This document shows positions 29,057-39,805 of a DNA stretch of 64,000 nt, piece by piece. Position 1 is the stretch's first letter. Each line of letters starts with the position of its first letter. The stretch comes from Novymonas esmeraldas (lineage: Eukaryota > Euglenozoa > Kinetoplastea > Trypanosomatida > Trypanosomatidae), in NCBI GenBank assembly GCA_019188245.1, contig JAECZO010000002.1:248001-312000 (forward strand). Reading direction: 5' to 3'. The notes beneath the pieces are model-generated. The model was not told the DNA's origin. It was given only the letters and a program-made list of their open reading frames with translations, and did no database searches. A program made the position numbers and the translations under genes.

Positions 29057-30065
29057 CTCCTCTAAACACCGCCACACGGAGCGGGGGCGGTGATGGCCGA
29101 CACAGTCAGCTGGCAATGACGATGAATGCGTAGCGGAGCAGCCGTCACAGTGTCCCCACCTCCCGTGTCACGTGCTTGATCGCAGTGCAGCAGACTGCAG
29201 AGGCGAAGAAAATCACACACACACATACACACATACATACAGAGGGAGGAAGAAAGAGAGACAAACATGAGGTAGGAGTGAAGACGTCAATGGAAGGAGA
29301 GGGAGGAGGACATGTCCACTGCCGGTTGTTGAGGTCGCCGGACAAGGAACGCAAGAGTGGCTGCCGCCTCCACCGTTCCCTTCCCTCCCCACCACCACCA
29401 CCACATCTGCTACCGTTCAGGGTCGCTGAACCGTGAAAAGATGGGATGGGAAGAGAAGAGGGGGTCTTGGGATGTGGAAGTGTGCGCCCCCGACCAGCGG
29501 CCCGTCACGACTTGCATGCTTTGTCCGCTGCACTCAACACCCACATCGCACGACGCACTGTCCTCACCGAGCGGCCGTGCTTGACGTTGACCCTCGTGTC
29601 GTCGGGGCACCTCCGCTCTTGTGCGCACGTGTTCTTTTGTTGATGTGTGTCCTGTTTTTTTTTTTTTTTTGGAGTGATGTTGGGGTGTCCGCTTTCTCCT
29701 TCACGTGTGTGACACATCTCGCGTCTTGGTAGCAGTGGTGGACAAGACACACATCCACCCACACACACACACACATGCACGCGCGTGAACACAGAGAGAA
29801 AGAGGAAGGGACAGGGAGAAAGAACAAAAAAAAAAACAAAGGAAAGCAAAGAAAGCAGAACGTGTACATTTGTCCTCATCCATGCAGCACATGCGCACCG
29901 CACACGCTGTCGCAGCTGCACCGCACCGACCCCGCGCACTCCCGAGGAGGACGCGACAACGAGTGGAGGGTCAGAGAGAGAGGGAGAGAGATAGCCCCCC
30001 TCTCCTCCTCCCTCTGTCACCACCAGCACGCACGGTCAGATGCTTCCTACGGCACCAGAGTCATC
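29057..30065. other. Intergenic region coiled-coil protein-eL43
   Basis: No gene seen. Repeats include (CA)n near 29215-29232, (CCA)n near 29390-29404, a plus-strand T-run at about 29655-29670, (CA)n near 29758-29776 and an A-run near 29825-29836. Confidence 0.6.
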
Positions 30066-30344
30066 TTAAATCTTGGCGAGCTCGCGCAGGCGGCGGACGG
30101 TCGAGCGGACGGTGCTGTTGTTCGGGGTGCTCAGGGTGTAGGCGCCACCAGCGACGGTCTTGCCGGTGGTCTCGCAGTGCCAGATGCCGACGGCCTTGCG
30201 GCGGAAGGAGAACTTGCCGCAGAAGGGGGAGAAGTGCTTGGCGTGCTGGGACACCTCAAGCTTCTTCGCACGCTTGCGGAGGTTCGCGCCGTAGCGGGTG
30301 CCGTAGCGCCCCATGACGCCCATCTTCGCCGTACGCTTCGCCAT
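30066..30344 (-). CDS. RPL37A: 60S ribosomal protein eL43 (L37a)
   Basis: This 92-residue basic protein is cytosolic ribosomal protein eL43 (L37a), the same length as its human counterpart. Diagnostic segments are [38 protein letters not shown] and [13 protein letters not shown]. It normally folds around a C-x2-C...C-x2-C zinc ribbon. Here only C42 and C57 are present; the partner positions are Ser39 and Thr60. The codons read cleanly, so this is not an obvious frameshift. The ATG at 30344..30342 is the first of the conserved N terminus. A strong acceptor (CTCCGTCCTTCTTCC...CGCTCTCGCAG, AG at 30369-30368) gives a 23-nt 5' UTR, typical for a highly expressed ribosomal protein gene. Confidence 0.95.
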   Translation of the reverse strand: MAKRTAKMGVMGRYGTRYGANLRKRAKKLEVSQHAKHFSPFCGKFSFRRKAVGIWHCETTGKTVAGGAYTLSTPNNSTVRSTVRRLRELAKI

Positions 30345-31516
30345 CTTGGAAGTGACAAAGGACTGTTCTGCGAGAGCGAGATGGAAGAAGGACGGAGTAG
30401 CGTTGATGTTGCAGAGTACGGTCACCAATACAAACACACACATACACATATACACACGTACGTGAGCGCGCGTGGATGGAGCGTCACGACGCGGTGCATT
30501 CACCAGCATGTGGGGGGAAGAGAGAGAGAGAGACAACAGAGGTAATAGGGAGGCGGAGGTATGGAGAGGTACATCACGGAGGAAGATGAGACAGAAGAGG
30601 CGACAAGATCGCGGAGGCCGACATGCGACGCCCCCCGTTTCCCCCCTTCTCTCCCATCATCTGCTGAGCGGGAAGACGGAGAAGGAAAAAAAAAGGGGGG
30701 AGGAGTGAAGCGGGGACACAAACAGGATGTGCAATTTCACTCTGACGTTGTCTTTGATCCCCTCAGCACTGTATCTGTGCCAGTTTCTTTTTGTTTCGTT
30801 TTTTTTTTTGTGTGTGTGTACTGCCAGACCGAGCTGGAAGCGGAGGACCTGTGTGCTGAACAGAAAACGGAGAGAGGAAGAGGACGAGGAAGAAGTGACA
30901 CACACACACACGCAGTGCGGTGGTCCAATCGCTACACCGAGGGCTCGCTCGCCCTCTGTGTGTCTCTCTCTCTACCCACGCACGCGCACACACACACATT
31001 TACGCTGCGGTGGCCGAGGAGAAACAGCGAGTGTGCCTCCTCCATCCACCCCCCCCCGCCCCACCCCGGAGTTGGTGGCAGAGGCGGAGAGGTTGACCAT
31101 CCCACGGGCGGGACAGAGAGCAGCAGCAGCACTAGGTGACCAACGGCAGGTCCGAATCGTACTCGAGAGGTGCCACAACACCGCGAGGAGTGGGAACAGA
31201 AAGAGGAGGTGGAGGGGGGGGGAGCGACACCCGCTCACCAAGAGACAAAGAGATGACGACCGTGAGCCCAACACGACGTCCTTGTCGGCCGTGGTCGACG
31301 AAGACCCTGAAGACAATGATGGACGCATGACCTAGCAACAACAACAACGTGCGTCGTCGAATGCAGGGACACTGTCACGAGTGGATCGAGCAGAGAGAGA
31401 AACACAGTCTCCCCTCCCCTCACCCACCACCACAGAAAAAAAAAAAGCCACGGAGAAAGTGGATTCGTGTTCCGGTGGGGAAGGTGGCACCACCGCTCCT
31501 CTCCTCCGCCTCCTCC

Positions 31517-31551
<35 letters not shown>

Positions 31552-32820
31552 TTCGGCGCTTCGAGCCTGCGTGCGTGTGCATGTGTGTGTGTGTCTGCCT
31601 TCATCTCCCTCGCCATTCGTCCTCCCATCCTTGCAGCACGCTGTGGCATCGTCTGCCGGTTCCAGCGTGCTTCTGCTGCTGTGTGCTTGCACTCTGCTGC
31701 TCCCCCACCCCACCCTCGTCCGTCTACACCAGCGACCGAGCCTGTCCACCATCGTAACACACCCACACCCAAAACACGTGTACACGACTGGAGAGCAGAG
31801 GAAAGGATGGAGAAGGTAGAGAAACAGAGAGAGAAGGTGGAGCGCCACAGGTGTGAACAGAGAAAGGCGGCATCAGCAACCGCGCGTCCACTGCACAAGA
31901 CACGAGGGCAGCAGCGAGGGCAGTGGCTGACCAGAGACGCTACACAGAGGAGAGCGTGGTGGAGGGAGGCAGAGGCGGCAGGGACGACGATGAGAAGCGA
32001 AGAGCATCGAGATAGAGAGAGAGAGAGAGACAGACGACGCACAGTATCGCACGAGGCGATCACGAACAAAAAAAAAAAACACGCCAACCGTCGAGCTGCA
32101 CTGCGGCGGCTGATGTGACAACGACACAAGAAGGGAGCGGGAAAGCACAAGCAAAGCAAGCCTTGACATCCACGGTGTGCACACCAGTTTTTTTTTTTTT
32201 TTGTGCGTGTGTCGTGAGCAGAAGAAGGAGAGGCGAGTCAAGATAGAGACGCGGGTGAGAGGAAGGAACGAGGTGGCGAGAGGAGCGTCCAAGTGCGTCA
32301 CAAGGGGGGTCGAGCGGAAGGCAAGCAAGCAAGGAGAGAGGAGTGGGGTGCGGCAGCGGCGACGGTAGAGGATGCGTGGTGGCACTCTACTGTCTCCACC
32401 ACTACCCCGCTAAGCGCCGTAAGTGAAGCAGAGAGAGATGAGACAGAAAGAGAGAGAGAGAAGCACACAGGCGCAACAACAATAATAATAAAGAAAAGTG
32501 AGCGACGCAACGTGCTCACGACTCACCCGAGAGGAAGAGAGGGAGAGAGAGAGGCAGGTGTCAGTCACACTGAAAGAGGGAGGGAGGAAGGCATGCAACT
32601 GAGCTCTCACTTCCCCTTCCTTTCCCCCACCCCACCCCATCCCTCCTCTCTCTGCTCCCGCCATTCGGTGCTTCTTCCTCCGCGGTGGTGCGTTCGTGGA
32701 GGTACGACGAGGTGATCCGGAGAAAGGGGGGCGGGAGCACAGGTGCGTCGGCCGTCCGCCGACACCTCCGCCCCCAACACCCTCACCCCTCTCCACTGCG
32801 GCTCCGTCACCGCACACTCG
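30345..32820. other. 2.5-kb gene-free region between eL43 and the RING protein
   Basis: No convincing gene on either strand; open frames give only repetitive His/Thr, Ser/Leu or Cys/Val peptides. Features seen are (GT)n at about 31518-31548, several A- or T-runs (about 30687-30695, 30797-30809, 31435-31446, 32069-32080, 32188-32202), long GA-rich tracts (about 31995-32035, 32430-32465) and C-rich runs near 31049-31060. It should contain the 3' UTR of the RING gene and the 5' side of eL43. Confidence 0.6.
30368..30400 (-). promoter_or_regulatory. Predicted trans-splice acceptor, eL43
   Basis: A long minus-strand pyrimidine tract ends in CTCGCAG, AG at 30369-30368, 23 nt before the eL43 start codon, with no intervening ATG. 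Confidence 0.65.
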
Positions 32821-33786
32821 CTACATGTACACCAGCAGCTGCATCAAGATGAAGCCGAAGAAGAGGATGACAATCCAGTGGCTAACGTCTGCCGGCGGAC
32901 TGTCTGGGTTCCTCGCCGCGGCGGCGCCGCCGCCGGCTTCTGGCTGCGCGGCAGCAGCCGGCTCATCTGCGGCTGGAGTCGGTTGCGCACGGGGTGCGGT
33001 GCCTGCTGCCGGCTGTGGCGCTCGTCGATCCTCGTCCGCGGGCCCCGGCAAGCCGTGCCGGCTGCGGAACCACTCGGCCGACGCCCGAGACCACTCCTGC
33101 CACGGTGCGTAGCGGTACAGTGCCCAGACGGCTATGGCCAAGAGAGAGAAGAGCATCCCGGGGCCACCACCGAAGAAGATGATGCCGCTGCCCATCGTGA
33201 GCTGCATCCCACCGGCGCCGAGGTACATGTCGTTGTGTCGCTGCTGCTGCTGCTGCCTGCGAGGGCGAGGTGGCGCGCGAGGTGCGCTCGGGCGAGGGTG
33301 GTGCTGGGGATCTTGTTGTTGCTGCTGCGGTTGCGGTTGCGGCTGCGGCTGCGGCTGCAACGGTGAGGAGCTCTGGGCGCCTTGCTGTACATCGCGCCGA
33401 GGGCCGAAACTGTATGATGTGGGCCGGCTGAAGAACGCTGCCAGTGCCGCATCACTCTGCGCCGTCGTCGTGGCGGGAGCAGCAGCGGCAGCAGCAGCAG
33501 CGGTGGCCCCAGTCGTGGCAGGGGACATGCTGGCGCTGTGGCGGGCGCCGGCGCCGCTCGCTGATTGACGGCCCTTGCCGTACAAGGGGATGATGTCACC
33601 ACCCATCTGCTCATCCACGCGCCCCTTGCAGACCGGGCACTCCTGCGCGCCGGAGGGGCTGTGCAGCCAGTGTTCAAGGCATTCCCAACAGAAGAGGTGG
33701 CCGCAGCGTGTCACGACCGGCTCCGACGCCGTGTCGAGGCAGATGGCGCACGAGAAATCGGCCGTCGAGGCGCGGGCTGACTTCAT
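32821..33786 (-). CDS. RNF5-like membrane-anchored RING-HC E3 ubiquitin ligase
   Basis: This 321-residue protein has a RING-HC finger at its N terminus with all eight ligands: C13, C16, C28, H30, C33, C36, C50 and C53 (CAICLDTASEPVVTRCGHLFC). The spacing and the following IPLYGKG match the RNF5/RNF185/RMA1 family of ER E3 ligases involved in ERAD. A long linker (about 75-195) is rich in Ala, Pro and Gln (PQPQPQPQPQQQQQ). The C-terminal part has two hydrophobic segments: about 200-228 (GIIFFGGGPGMLFSLLAIAVW) and the extreme C terminus (WIVILFFGFILMQLLVYM). This two-helix tail anchor fits RNF5, although the linker is much longer than in animals. The ATG at 33786..33784 immediately precedes the RING. 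A GACAG acceptor 6 nt upstream is plausible. Confidence 0.88.
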   Translation of the reverse strand: MKSARASTADFSCAICLDTASEPVVTRCGHLFCWECLEHWLHSPSGAQECPVCKGRVDEQMGGDIIPLYGKGRQSASGAGARHSASMSPATTGATAAAAAAAAPATTTAQSDAALAAFFSRPTSYSFGPRRDVQQGAQSSSPLQPQPQPQPQPQQQQQDPQHHPRPSAPRAPPRPRRQQQQQRHNDMYLGAGGMQLTMGSGIIFFGGGPGMLFSLLAIAVWALYRYAPWQEWSRASAEWFRSRHGLPGPADEDRRAPQPAAGTAPRAQPTPAADEPAAAAQPEAGGGAAAARNPDSPPADVSHWIVILFFGFILMQLLVYM

Positions 33787-34035
33787 CGTGAGCTGTCCGT
33801 CAACACAAGGTAGAGCACAACCGCCACAGGACGCAGCGCAGCAACACCTCGAAGGAGCTCGGGCGTGCAGCTCAACCGAGAAACAGACCTGCTTTTTGTG
33901 TGTTTGTTCGCTTGATTGTTCGTGCGAAGAGGAAATGAAAGATGGTGGGCGGAGGGACGCGGCCGCTGCACGTCAGCAAGAGTCTCCCAACAGTCTCAGC
34001 CTCTTTACACTGCAGTACCGAAGCGTCGCCACACT

Positions 34036-34038
<3 letters not shown>

Positions 34039-34079
<41 letters not shown>
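34039..34079. repeat. (CA)n dinucleotide microsatellite
   Basis: About 20 perfect CA units on the plus strand, in the intergenic region upstream of the RING gene. Confidence 0.9.
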
Positions 34080-34080
<1 letters not shown>

Positions 34081-35088
34081 AGTTTCGCAGCGCTCTTTTT
34101 GTGTGTGTGCGTTGGTATGCTCTCAAGGAGCCACGTCCACAAACTTCAAAAAAAAAAAGGTGAATGAGCACCGGAGCAACGCAGCGATCGGAGTAGTTTA
34201 CCCTTCTTTTTTTTTTTTTTTTGACGCGGCAAGTCAAGAGCTCAAGGAGCTCAACGAAGGACAAAAAAAAAAAAAAAAGAAACAAGAGAGCAGAGGGAAG
34301 ATGCAGGACTACAAGCGCACTCACACGCACATGCACAGGGAGGACAAAAAAAAGAAAAAAAAGTGTACACGCGTGAGGAAAGGACAACGCACGTCTGTCG
34401 TCCCGGCTCTGGGAACGCGTGGCAGCGACGGGTGCGTTTGTGTGTAGCGCCGCAGAACTACAAAGAAGAAGGCGGCGACAAGGATCTCCTTCGTTTCCTC
34501 CACCTGCACCGCTGCACACCCGGAGAGGCGATGCCGACGATGATTGAGGGAGAAGGAACCCAACAAAGCAGGTGTTCCTTGCGTGCACCAGTGTGTGTAT
34601 GTCAGTGTGCTTTGGAGAGGGGTAGAGGAAGGGTAGGATCCAGTGCACACACACTGCACACACGAGGGGAGGGAGGCACGGGCAGAGGAGGACAACGCCG
34701 ATGAGAAAAGAAGCCACAGTAAGCGATCGGGATACGATGAGGGGGGAAGCGACGCCACAGAAGCCCGGGTGTGCCCTTTCGATGGCAGTGAGACGAGGAG
34801 AACAAAAAAAAAAGAAGTGAAGAGCGGTGTGGCGCTGCTGCCGTATTGAAGTCACGTCTGACAAACACCCGATTGCCGTGCGGGCCTGTGAGACGCGCGC
34901 AGCGGAGGGGTGGAAGGGAGAAGGGGAAGGGGGAGATGGGAATGGTACACACAGCACGTCGGTATGGAGGTGCGAGAGGTGGTATTTGTTCTAGGTCGCT
35001 TCGCTCTTCTTTCAGTTGTTGTTACTGTTGTTTTCGGTACGCGCGTGCACGTGGGTGAATGTGTGTGCGTGTGTCAGTGCGTGCGTGC

Positions 35089-35090
<2 letters not shown>

Positions 35091-35129
<39 letters not shown>
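35091..35129. repeat. (TG)n dinucleotide microsatellite
   Basis: About 19 perfect TG units on the plus strand. Together with the (CA)n tract 1 kb to the left it forms an inverted pair of purine/pyrimidine-alternating tracts. Confidence 0.9.
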
Positions 35130-35132
<3 letters not shown>

Positions 35133-35670
35133 CGGCGGCGGAAAGGGAAGAGGACAGTACCCTACTGAGCGTGTTCGTGTTGTGCGTGCAGAAGATGAAG
35201 GGAAGAAAGAAGAGGAGAGAGGGGGGGCGATGAGTGGAGGAGAACGAGAAGAGCGAGCGAGGGAGAGAGAGAGGGTTTGCATGCACGAGTGCCATCGACG
35301 TGGTGGCCGTTGTGGTACTTCACCACAGGCGCGACAAGACGCAGAGAGACCGTGACGGAGGAAACCACCTTGTGTAGCGCACATCCGCAAAGCGCCGACC
35401 TCGCCGCCCCGCGTAGGGCTCCGTGGCCGTCGTGGTGCTCTGTGTCTGCGTGTCACCGTCGACCGCTCTTGCGTGTGGCAGTGGTATACCTGGCGAAGAG
35501 GGACGTACAATGTACGTCGCCGGCAAAGCAACACGACGGCAAGATAGACTAAGACTCACGGAGACGCATATGAAAGTGCCCTCTCGTCAACAAGATCCGC
35601 GAATAGCTCTGCAGCAGCACACCGCATGAGTGCGACCGGTGGTGCCGCTCACCACTCGTCAGCCCGGCCT

Positions 35671-36837
35671 CTAGCCTCCGGCCTGGCGGATCTCGCTTGG
35701 GTCTGCGTCACTGAAGTGCTTCGACTCCGCACGTGCGTCACCGCTTGCCTTCGGCGAGTCGCGCTTCAGGACTTGCGGTGGTGGCGGTGGCGGCGGAGTG
35801 GTCGGTCCGGTCTGCTCGGCGGCGCTGGCCCTCTCCGCCACGACGGCGCTCCGCGCACGGCTGGCGGGGTCGATAGACATGTGGAAGTGCAGTGTGTCCT
35901 CGTCCGAGTCGCCGCCGGCGCTGCTGGAGTTTCGGCGCGGGTCCTGCGTCGAGTCCGTCTGGCGAGGGTTGTATGGCTCCCGCTGACCGCCCGTGGAGGC
36001 GGAGAGCGCCTCCGCACCGCCGTGCGACCCCTTCACCGCCATCTCCACCTTCACGCTCCGCGCGTGGGAGAGGAGGATCTGCCGCTGGCGCAGCCAGTCG
36101 TCGTTCACCATGTGCGCCGCCGTCAGCTTCTGCACGTCCCCCTCCGTGTGCTCGCGCTCGCTTTCGAACTGGCGGCGCATGCACAGCACCGACAACCACC
36201 GCGCGAACAGCATCACCGCAGCGGCGCACACCAGCGCTGTCGCTGACACCATCAGGTTCGCTGCCGCCCGTCGATGAAAACGCAGCTCACCAGCCGGCCA
36301 GCCGCCGAGACGCGCCGCGTCCTGCCGCCCGTGCGGCACCACGCGCGCAAAGAACACCCCCACCGCAGCGCACTGCAGCGCTGCCGGCACACACGCGGCG
36401 AACAGCAGCCGATACAGCAGGCTCAGCGTCGTGTGGCTCATCCGCGCAACCACGAACACGCCGACCACAACGGTTGTCACGCACGCCACGAAGCTGCTCA
36501 CCGTCAGCCCGTTCACGGCATGGAACGCCTCTGCAAACCGCGCGCACGAGTACGACAGCGTCTCTGCGGAGGGGTTGCAGAGATGCACCGACGCGGTCGC
36601 CGAGCCGCCAGCCACCGCTGAACCCGGCGGGAGGTACGTTGCGGGGTGTGCCGCCACCAGCACCACCGCCTGCGCCCGCGACGATGCGGTGCCTCTCAGC
36701 GTGAAGTACCCGGCGGCGTCATTGGAGCCGTGCAGGCCGATGCTCGCTGCCTGCAGAACCAGGGTGACGAAGAGCAGAAGCAGCGCCAGCTGCACCACCA
36801 CATCGCGTGGAACGGAGTGGCACAACGCGAGGCCCAT
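35671..36837 (-). CDS. Four-span membrane protein with an extended cytoplasmic tail
   Basis: I do not recognise this 388-residue protein. It has four hydrophobic spans: about 11-33 (VVVQLALLLLFVTLVLQAAS), then after a loop of about 80 residues containing a Cys pair (LCNPSAETLSYSC), a second (SSFVACVTTVVVGVFVVA), a third (LLFAACVPAALQCAAVGVFFA) and a fourth (ATALVCAAAVMLFARWL). The topology (large first loop with cysteines, four helices) resembles amastin/claudin-like proteins, but the amastin signature is not evident. The C-terminal 150 residues are hydrophilic, rich in Ser, Asp, Arg and Pro, with a P8 run. The ATG at 36837..36835 is chosen because a classic pyrimidine tract ends in CCCCCAG 26 nt upstream. 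The frame stays open far 5' of this, but that sequence would not be in the mRNA. Confidence 0.72.
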   Translation of the reverse strand: MGLALCHSVPRDVVVQLALLLLFVTLVLQAASIGLHGSNDAAGYFTLRGTASSRAQAVVLVAAHPATYLPPGSAVAGGSATASVHLCNPSAETLSYSCARFAEAFHAVNGLTVSSFVACVTTVVVGVFVVARMSHTTLSLLYRLLFAACVPAALQCAAVGVFFARVVPHGRQDAARLGGWPAGELRFHRRAAANLMVSATALVCAAAVMLFARWLSVLCMRRQFESEREHTEGDVQKLTAAHMVNDDWLRQRQILLSHARSVKVEMAVKGSHGGAEALSASTGGQREPYNPRQTDSTQDPRRNSSSAGGDSDEDTLHFHMSIDPASRARSAVVAERASAAEQTGPTTPPPPPPPQVLKRDSPKASGDARAESKHFSDADPSEIRQAGG

Positions 36838-36862
36838 CGAATGTGCCAGCGCACACGGCTTG

Positions 36863-36895
36863 CTGGGGGAGGAGGAGGTGGGGAGGAGGAACAGT
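36863..36895 (-). promoter_or_regulatory. Predicted trans-splice acceptor, 4-span protein
   Basis: Minus-strand CTGTTCCTCCTCCCCACCTC continues in pyrimidines to CCCCCAG, with the AG at 36864-36863. It sets a 5' UTR of about 25 nt. Confidence 0.7.
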
Positions 36896-38889
36896 AACAA
36901 CGGTAGAGCCGCGAGGACCGAACGGCGACAGATGCACCGGAGCGAAGGGCGGCGCACTCGTCCAGACGACAGCGGTGTGTAGCCGTGAGCGCCGCGCGCG
37001 AGCTTGTGGGTGTAGCTCGTGTCCACGACAGTTTCAAGAGGGGTAAGGAGAGAGGGAAGGAGCTTCCCAGTCGGGTGCGACAAAGCAAGCCCTTCAGCAA
37101 ATGCCACGAGAACCCGCGCAGAAGTCAATCGAGAGATAGGGAAAGAGCAGAAACAGTGGAGAGGGAGAGAGAGAAGTGTCGAAGGAGCTGGAGGAGAGAA
37201 GAGGGGGGGGGGAAGGTGAAGCACAACCCACACGCGGGGGAGAAGCGTTGGAGGAGAAGGTGCTCTCCCCGCCCCTTCCCCCCTACCTTCCCCCCTTTTT
37301 TTTTTTTCTCTTGTCCCTCGTCCAATGACGCGGAACGCTGGCGGGTCGACCGGCTCGCATCGTGGTGGTGTACCTGCCGACGTGCTTGCTGGCACACACA
37401 CCCGGAGACGACAGGGCAGCCTCTTCGCCCGTCCCTCGTCCACCTCCCTCCCTTTCTCTCCACCACAACCAACGACAACACCTCTCCCACGCAGCGCGTC
37501 ACACAGATGACCAGCGCGGGCGAACCGTGTGGAAAGGGGAGAAGGGAGGGGACGCGGAGAGAGGAGAGTGGAGGAAAAAAAAAAGGAGGGCGGAGGAATG
37601 ACACGTCGTCTCATGCTTCTCTTCTTTTTTTTTTTTTTCTGTTGTGTGTTATCCTTCTCCGCCTCTGTGTGCTTTAGTGCCACCGATCTAGAACGGTGCA
37701 GCTTAGGTAAAGTCGCTCATGTTGGACAACGTTAAGACAAGTGGAAGAAAAAAAAACACACAAAAGAGAGAACAGAAACAGAAAAAAAAAAACACACACA
37801 GAAAGCGCTCTGAAAGTGGACCACGTGGACGGGAGAGGGGGAGATGAATGCAAGCATGTCCGCGAGGGAGACACTCGCACAACGTAAAACACCGGGCTGC
37901 CATGTAGAGGCACAACGTAAACAAAAAGGAACGAGAGAGCGTGAGAGGGGAAAGGGGGGGGAGATGGAAGGAGAGAAGAGTTGCTGGACAGTCCCTCCCC
38001 TCCGCCTCGCCCCACCTCTCCGGCGCCACCACCAGCCGCTACCCACCGTTTCCGCATTCACACCACACACACCCTCACACCACACACACCACACACACCA
38101 CACACACAAACACACAAACACACCCGTGCGTTTTGCGGTGGCCTTCGCTGCCTCCACCACGTCGTGGACGCGCTGCTTCGCTATCAGAAGTGGATGTTCC
38201 GTGCACCAAACTAGAAAAAAAAAAAACGCTGAGGGAAGCAAAGAGAAGAGAAAACGAAAAAAAATGACTCGGTCCAATCGTGAACAGGACCGCGAACCAC
38301 TCCCTCGTCTGCGTGTGTGTGTGTGTGTGATTCACGCCCCCTCTCCTTCCCCCTGTGCCCGCTCTTCTCCTTTCCCTGCAGCTTCTTCACGGTGCCTCGA
38401 CCATAGAGGAACAGGGAAGGTTGGAGAGAGACAGAGAGACGATGGCGGAAAGATGAGGAGGGAAGGGCAGCGCTGCTGCTCAGGTCAGCAGACGCAGCAC
38501 GAACACCGCCAAGGACCGTAGAGGTGTCTCGCTCTCTCACATGCCTCGTGTTCCTTCTTTTCTTTTTTGGATGATAGCGAAGCTGGTCGTGACGCGCCAC
38601 TCTTGCCTCTCCTCTCTCTCTCTCCTCTGCCGCGGGGGCTTTCGACTTCACCGGCCGGCCTCCGTCGATCAACTTGACGGTGGGCAGAACACAGCGAGAC
38701 GCAAGGCACAGAGACAGGGGAGAACGTGAGAGAGGGAGAGAAAGAGATGAAGGGCGACGGGGGACACGGGGGTCGTCGAGAGGTCGATGCGCAGGTCGAC
38801 GACTCCGCCACGCCTTCGACGCAGCAGCCGAGTGTGAGACGGGAGTGAGGGGAGGGAGGGAGGGGCGGCGCCTGTTCATAGGTGGAGCA

Positions 38890-39805
38890 CCGGGAAAAAG
38901 AAAGATCAACGTTAGCATCCAAAGAAAAAAAAAAAGAGGAAGGGGTGGAGGTCAGCGCTGGAAGAAGAGAAAATCAAGAACAACGCGAGAGGAAGGCGAA
39001 GAGGGAGAAAACTGAGGTGCAGAAGGTACAAGAAAAAAGGGGTGAGAGAGTGGAGAGACAGAGGGAGGGGGAGAGGGAAGCCGGTACCGGAGAGGCTTGC
39101 GACAGCTCTCCCCGTCTCCGCGCGCGCTTCGTCTACTGTGGGCCCGGCCGCGCGCACAGACACGTGCACTCTCCGCCCTTCTTCCCAAGTCCCCCCCCCT
39201 CCCTGCTCTCGCTCATCTCATCCCTTTCTCCACTCTCACTTCCTTGTGTCGCTACCACACAGCCACATCACCTTTCTTTTTTTGTTTGTTTGTTTGTTTC
39301 CTCACACGTGTGTGTGTGTGTGGGTGCATGTGTGTGTCTGGGAGCATGCGTTTGTGTTCCCTGTGTGCGCGTTTGCCTGCTCAGCTTCCTTCGCACCCGA
39401 ACCTAGAAACGGAGAACAAGAGAGAAAGAAAGTGAGGCAGGAGCAGACCACGCGCTTCGACTCTGCCTGCGTCACCCAAGAACAACACAGTGAGAGATGG
39501 AAAAGCGGCGACAGGGACAGCGCAGAAAGGACGAGGCAAGAAAACACAGCACGCACCACCAGACACAGCCAAAAAACGGTGAAGAACTTGGGAGAGGCGA
39601 AGGCAAGAGAAGAAAGAAAAAAAAAAAGAGGGACGAAAACGTATGCAAAAAAAAGAAAAAAGGTAGAGGAAGCAGGCCAACGGAGAAGAAGACATAAACA
39701 AGAAGAGCGAGTCAAACGAAGAAAAGAAGAAAAAAAAAAGGAAGGAAAGGCAGCAAACAAAGAAAAAAAAGAGCAATCAGAACAATAGTAAAAAAAAAAA
39801 AAAAT
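38890..39805. repeat. Purine-rich plus-strand domain
   Basis: Much of 38890-39065 and 39410-39805 is A/G on the plus strand with only scattered pyrimidines, including seven or more A-runs of 8-14. The transcribed RNA from this array would be correspondingly pyrimidine-rich. Confidence 0.6.

Larger units (their letters stand above)
33787..35670. other. 1.9-kb gene-free region between the RING protein and the 4-span protein
   Basis: No gene seen. It includes a long (CA)n and a long (TG)n tract (listed separately), A-runs at about 34149-34158 and 34262-34277, a plus-strand T-run at about 34207-34222, and GA-rich DNA near 35190-35275. Confidence 0.6.

Noticed and set aside
36838-37683. In-frame N-terminal extension of the 4-span protein (about 280 residues)
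   Set aside because: It crosses poly-K/poly-F homopolymers and a strong splice acceptor at 36863, so it is not in the mature mRNA.
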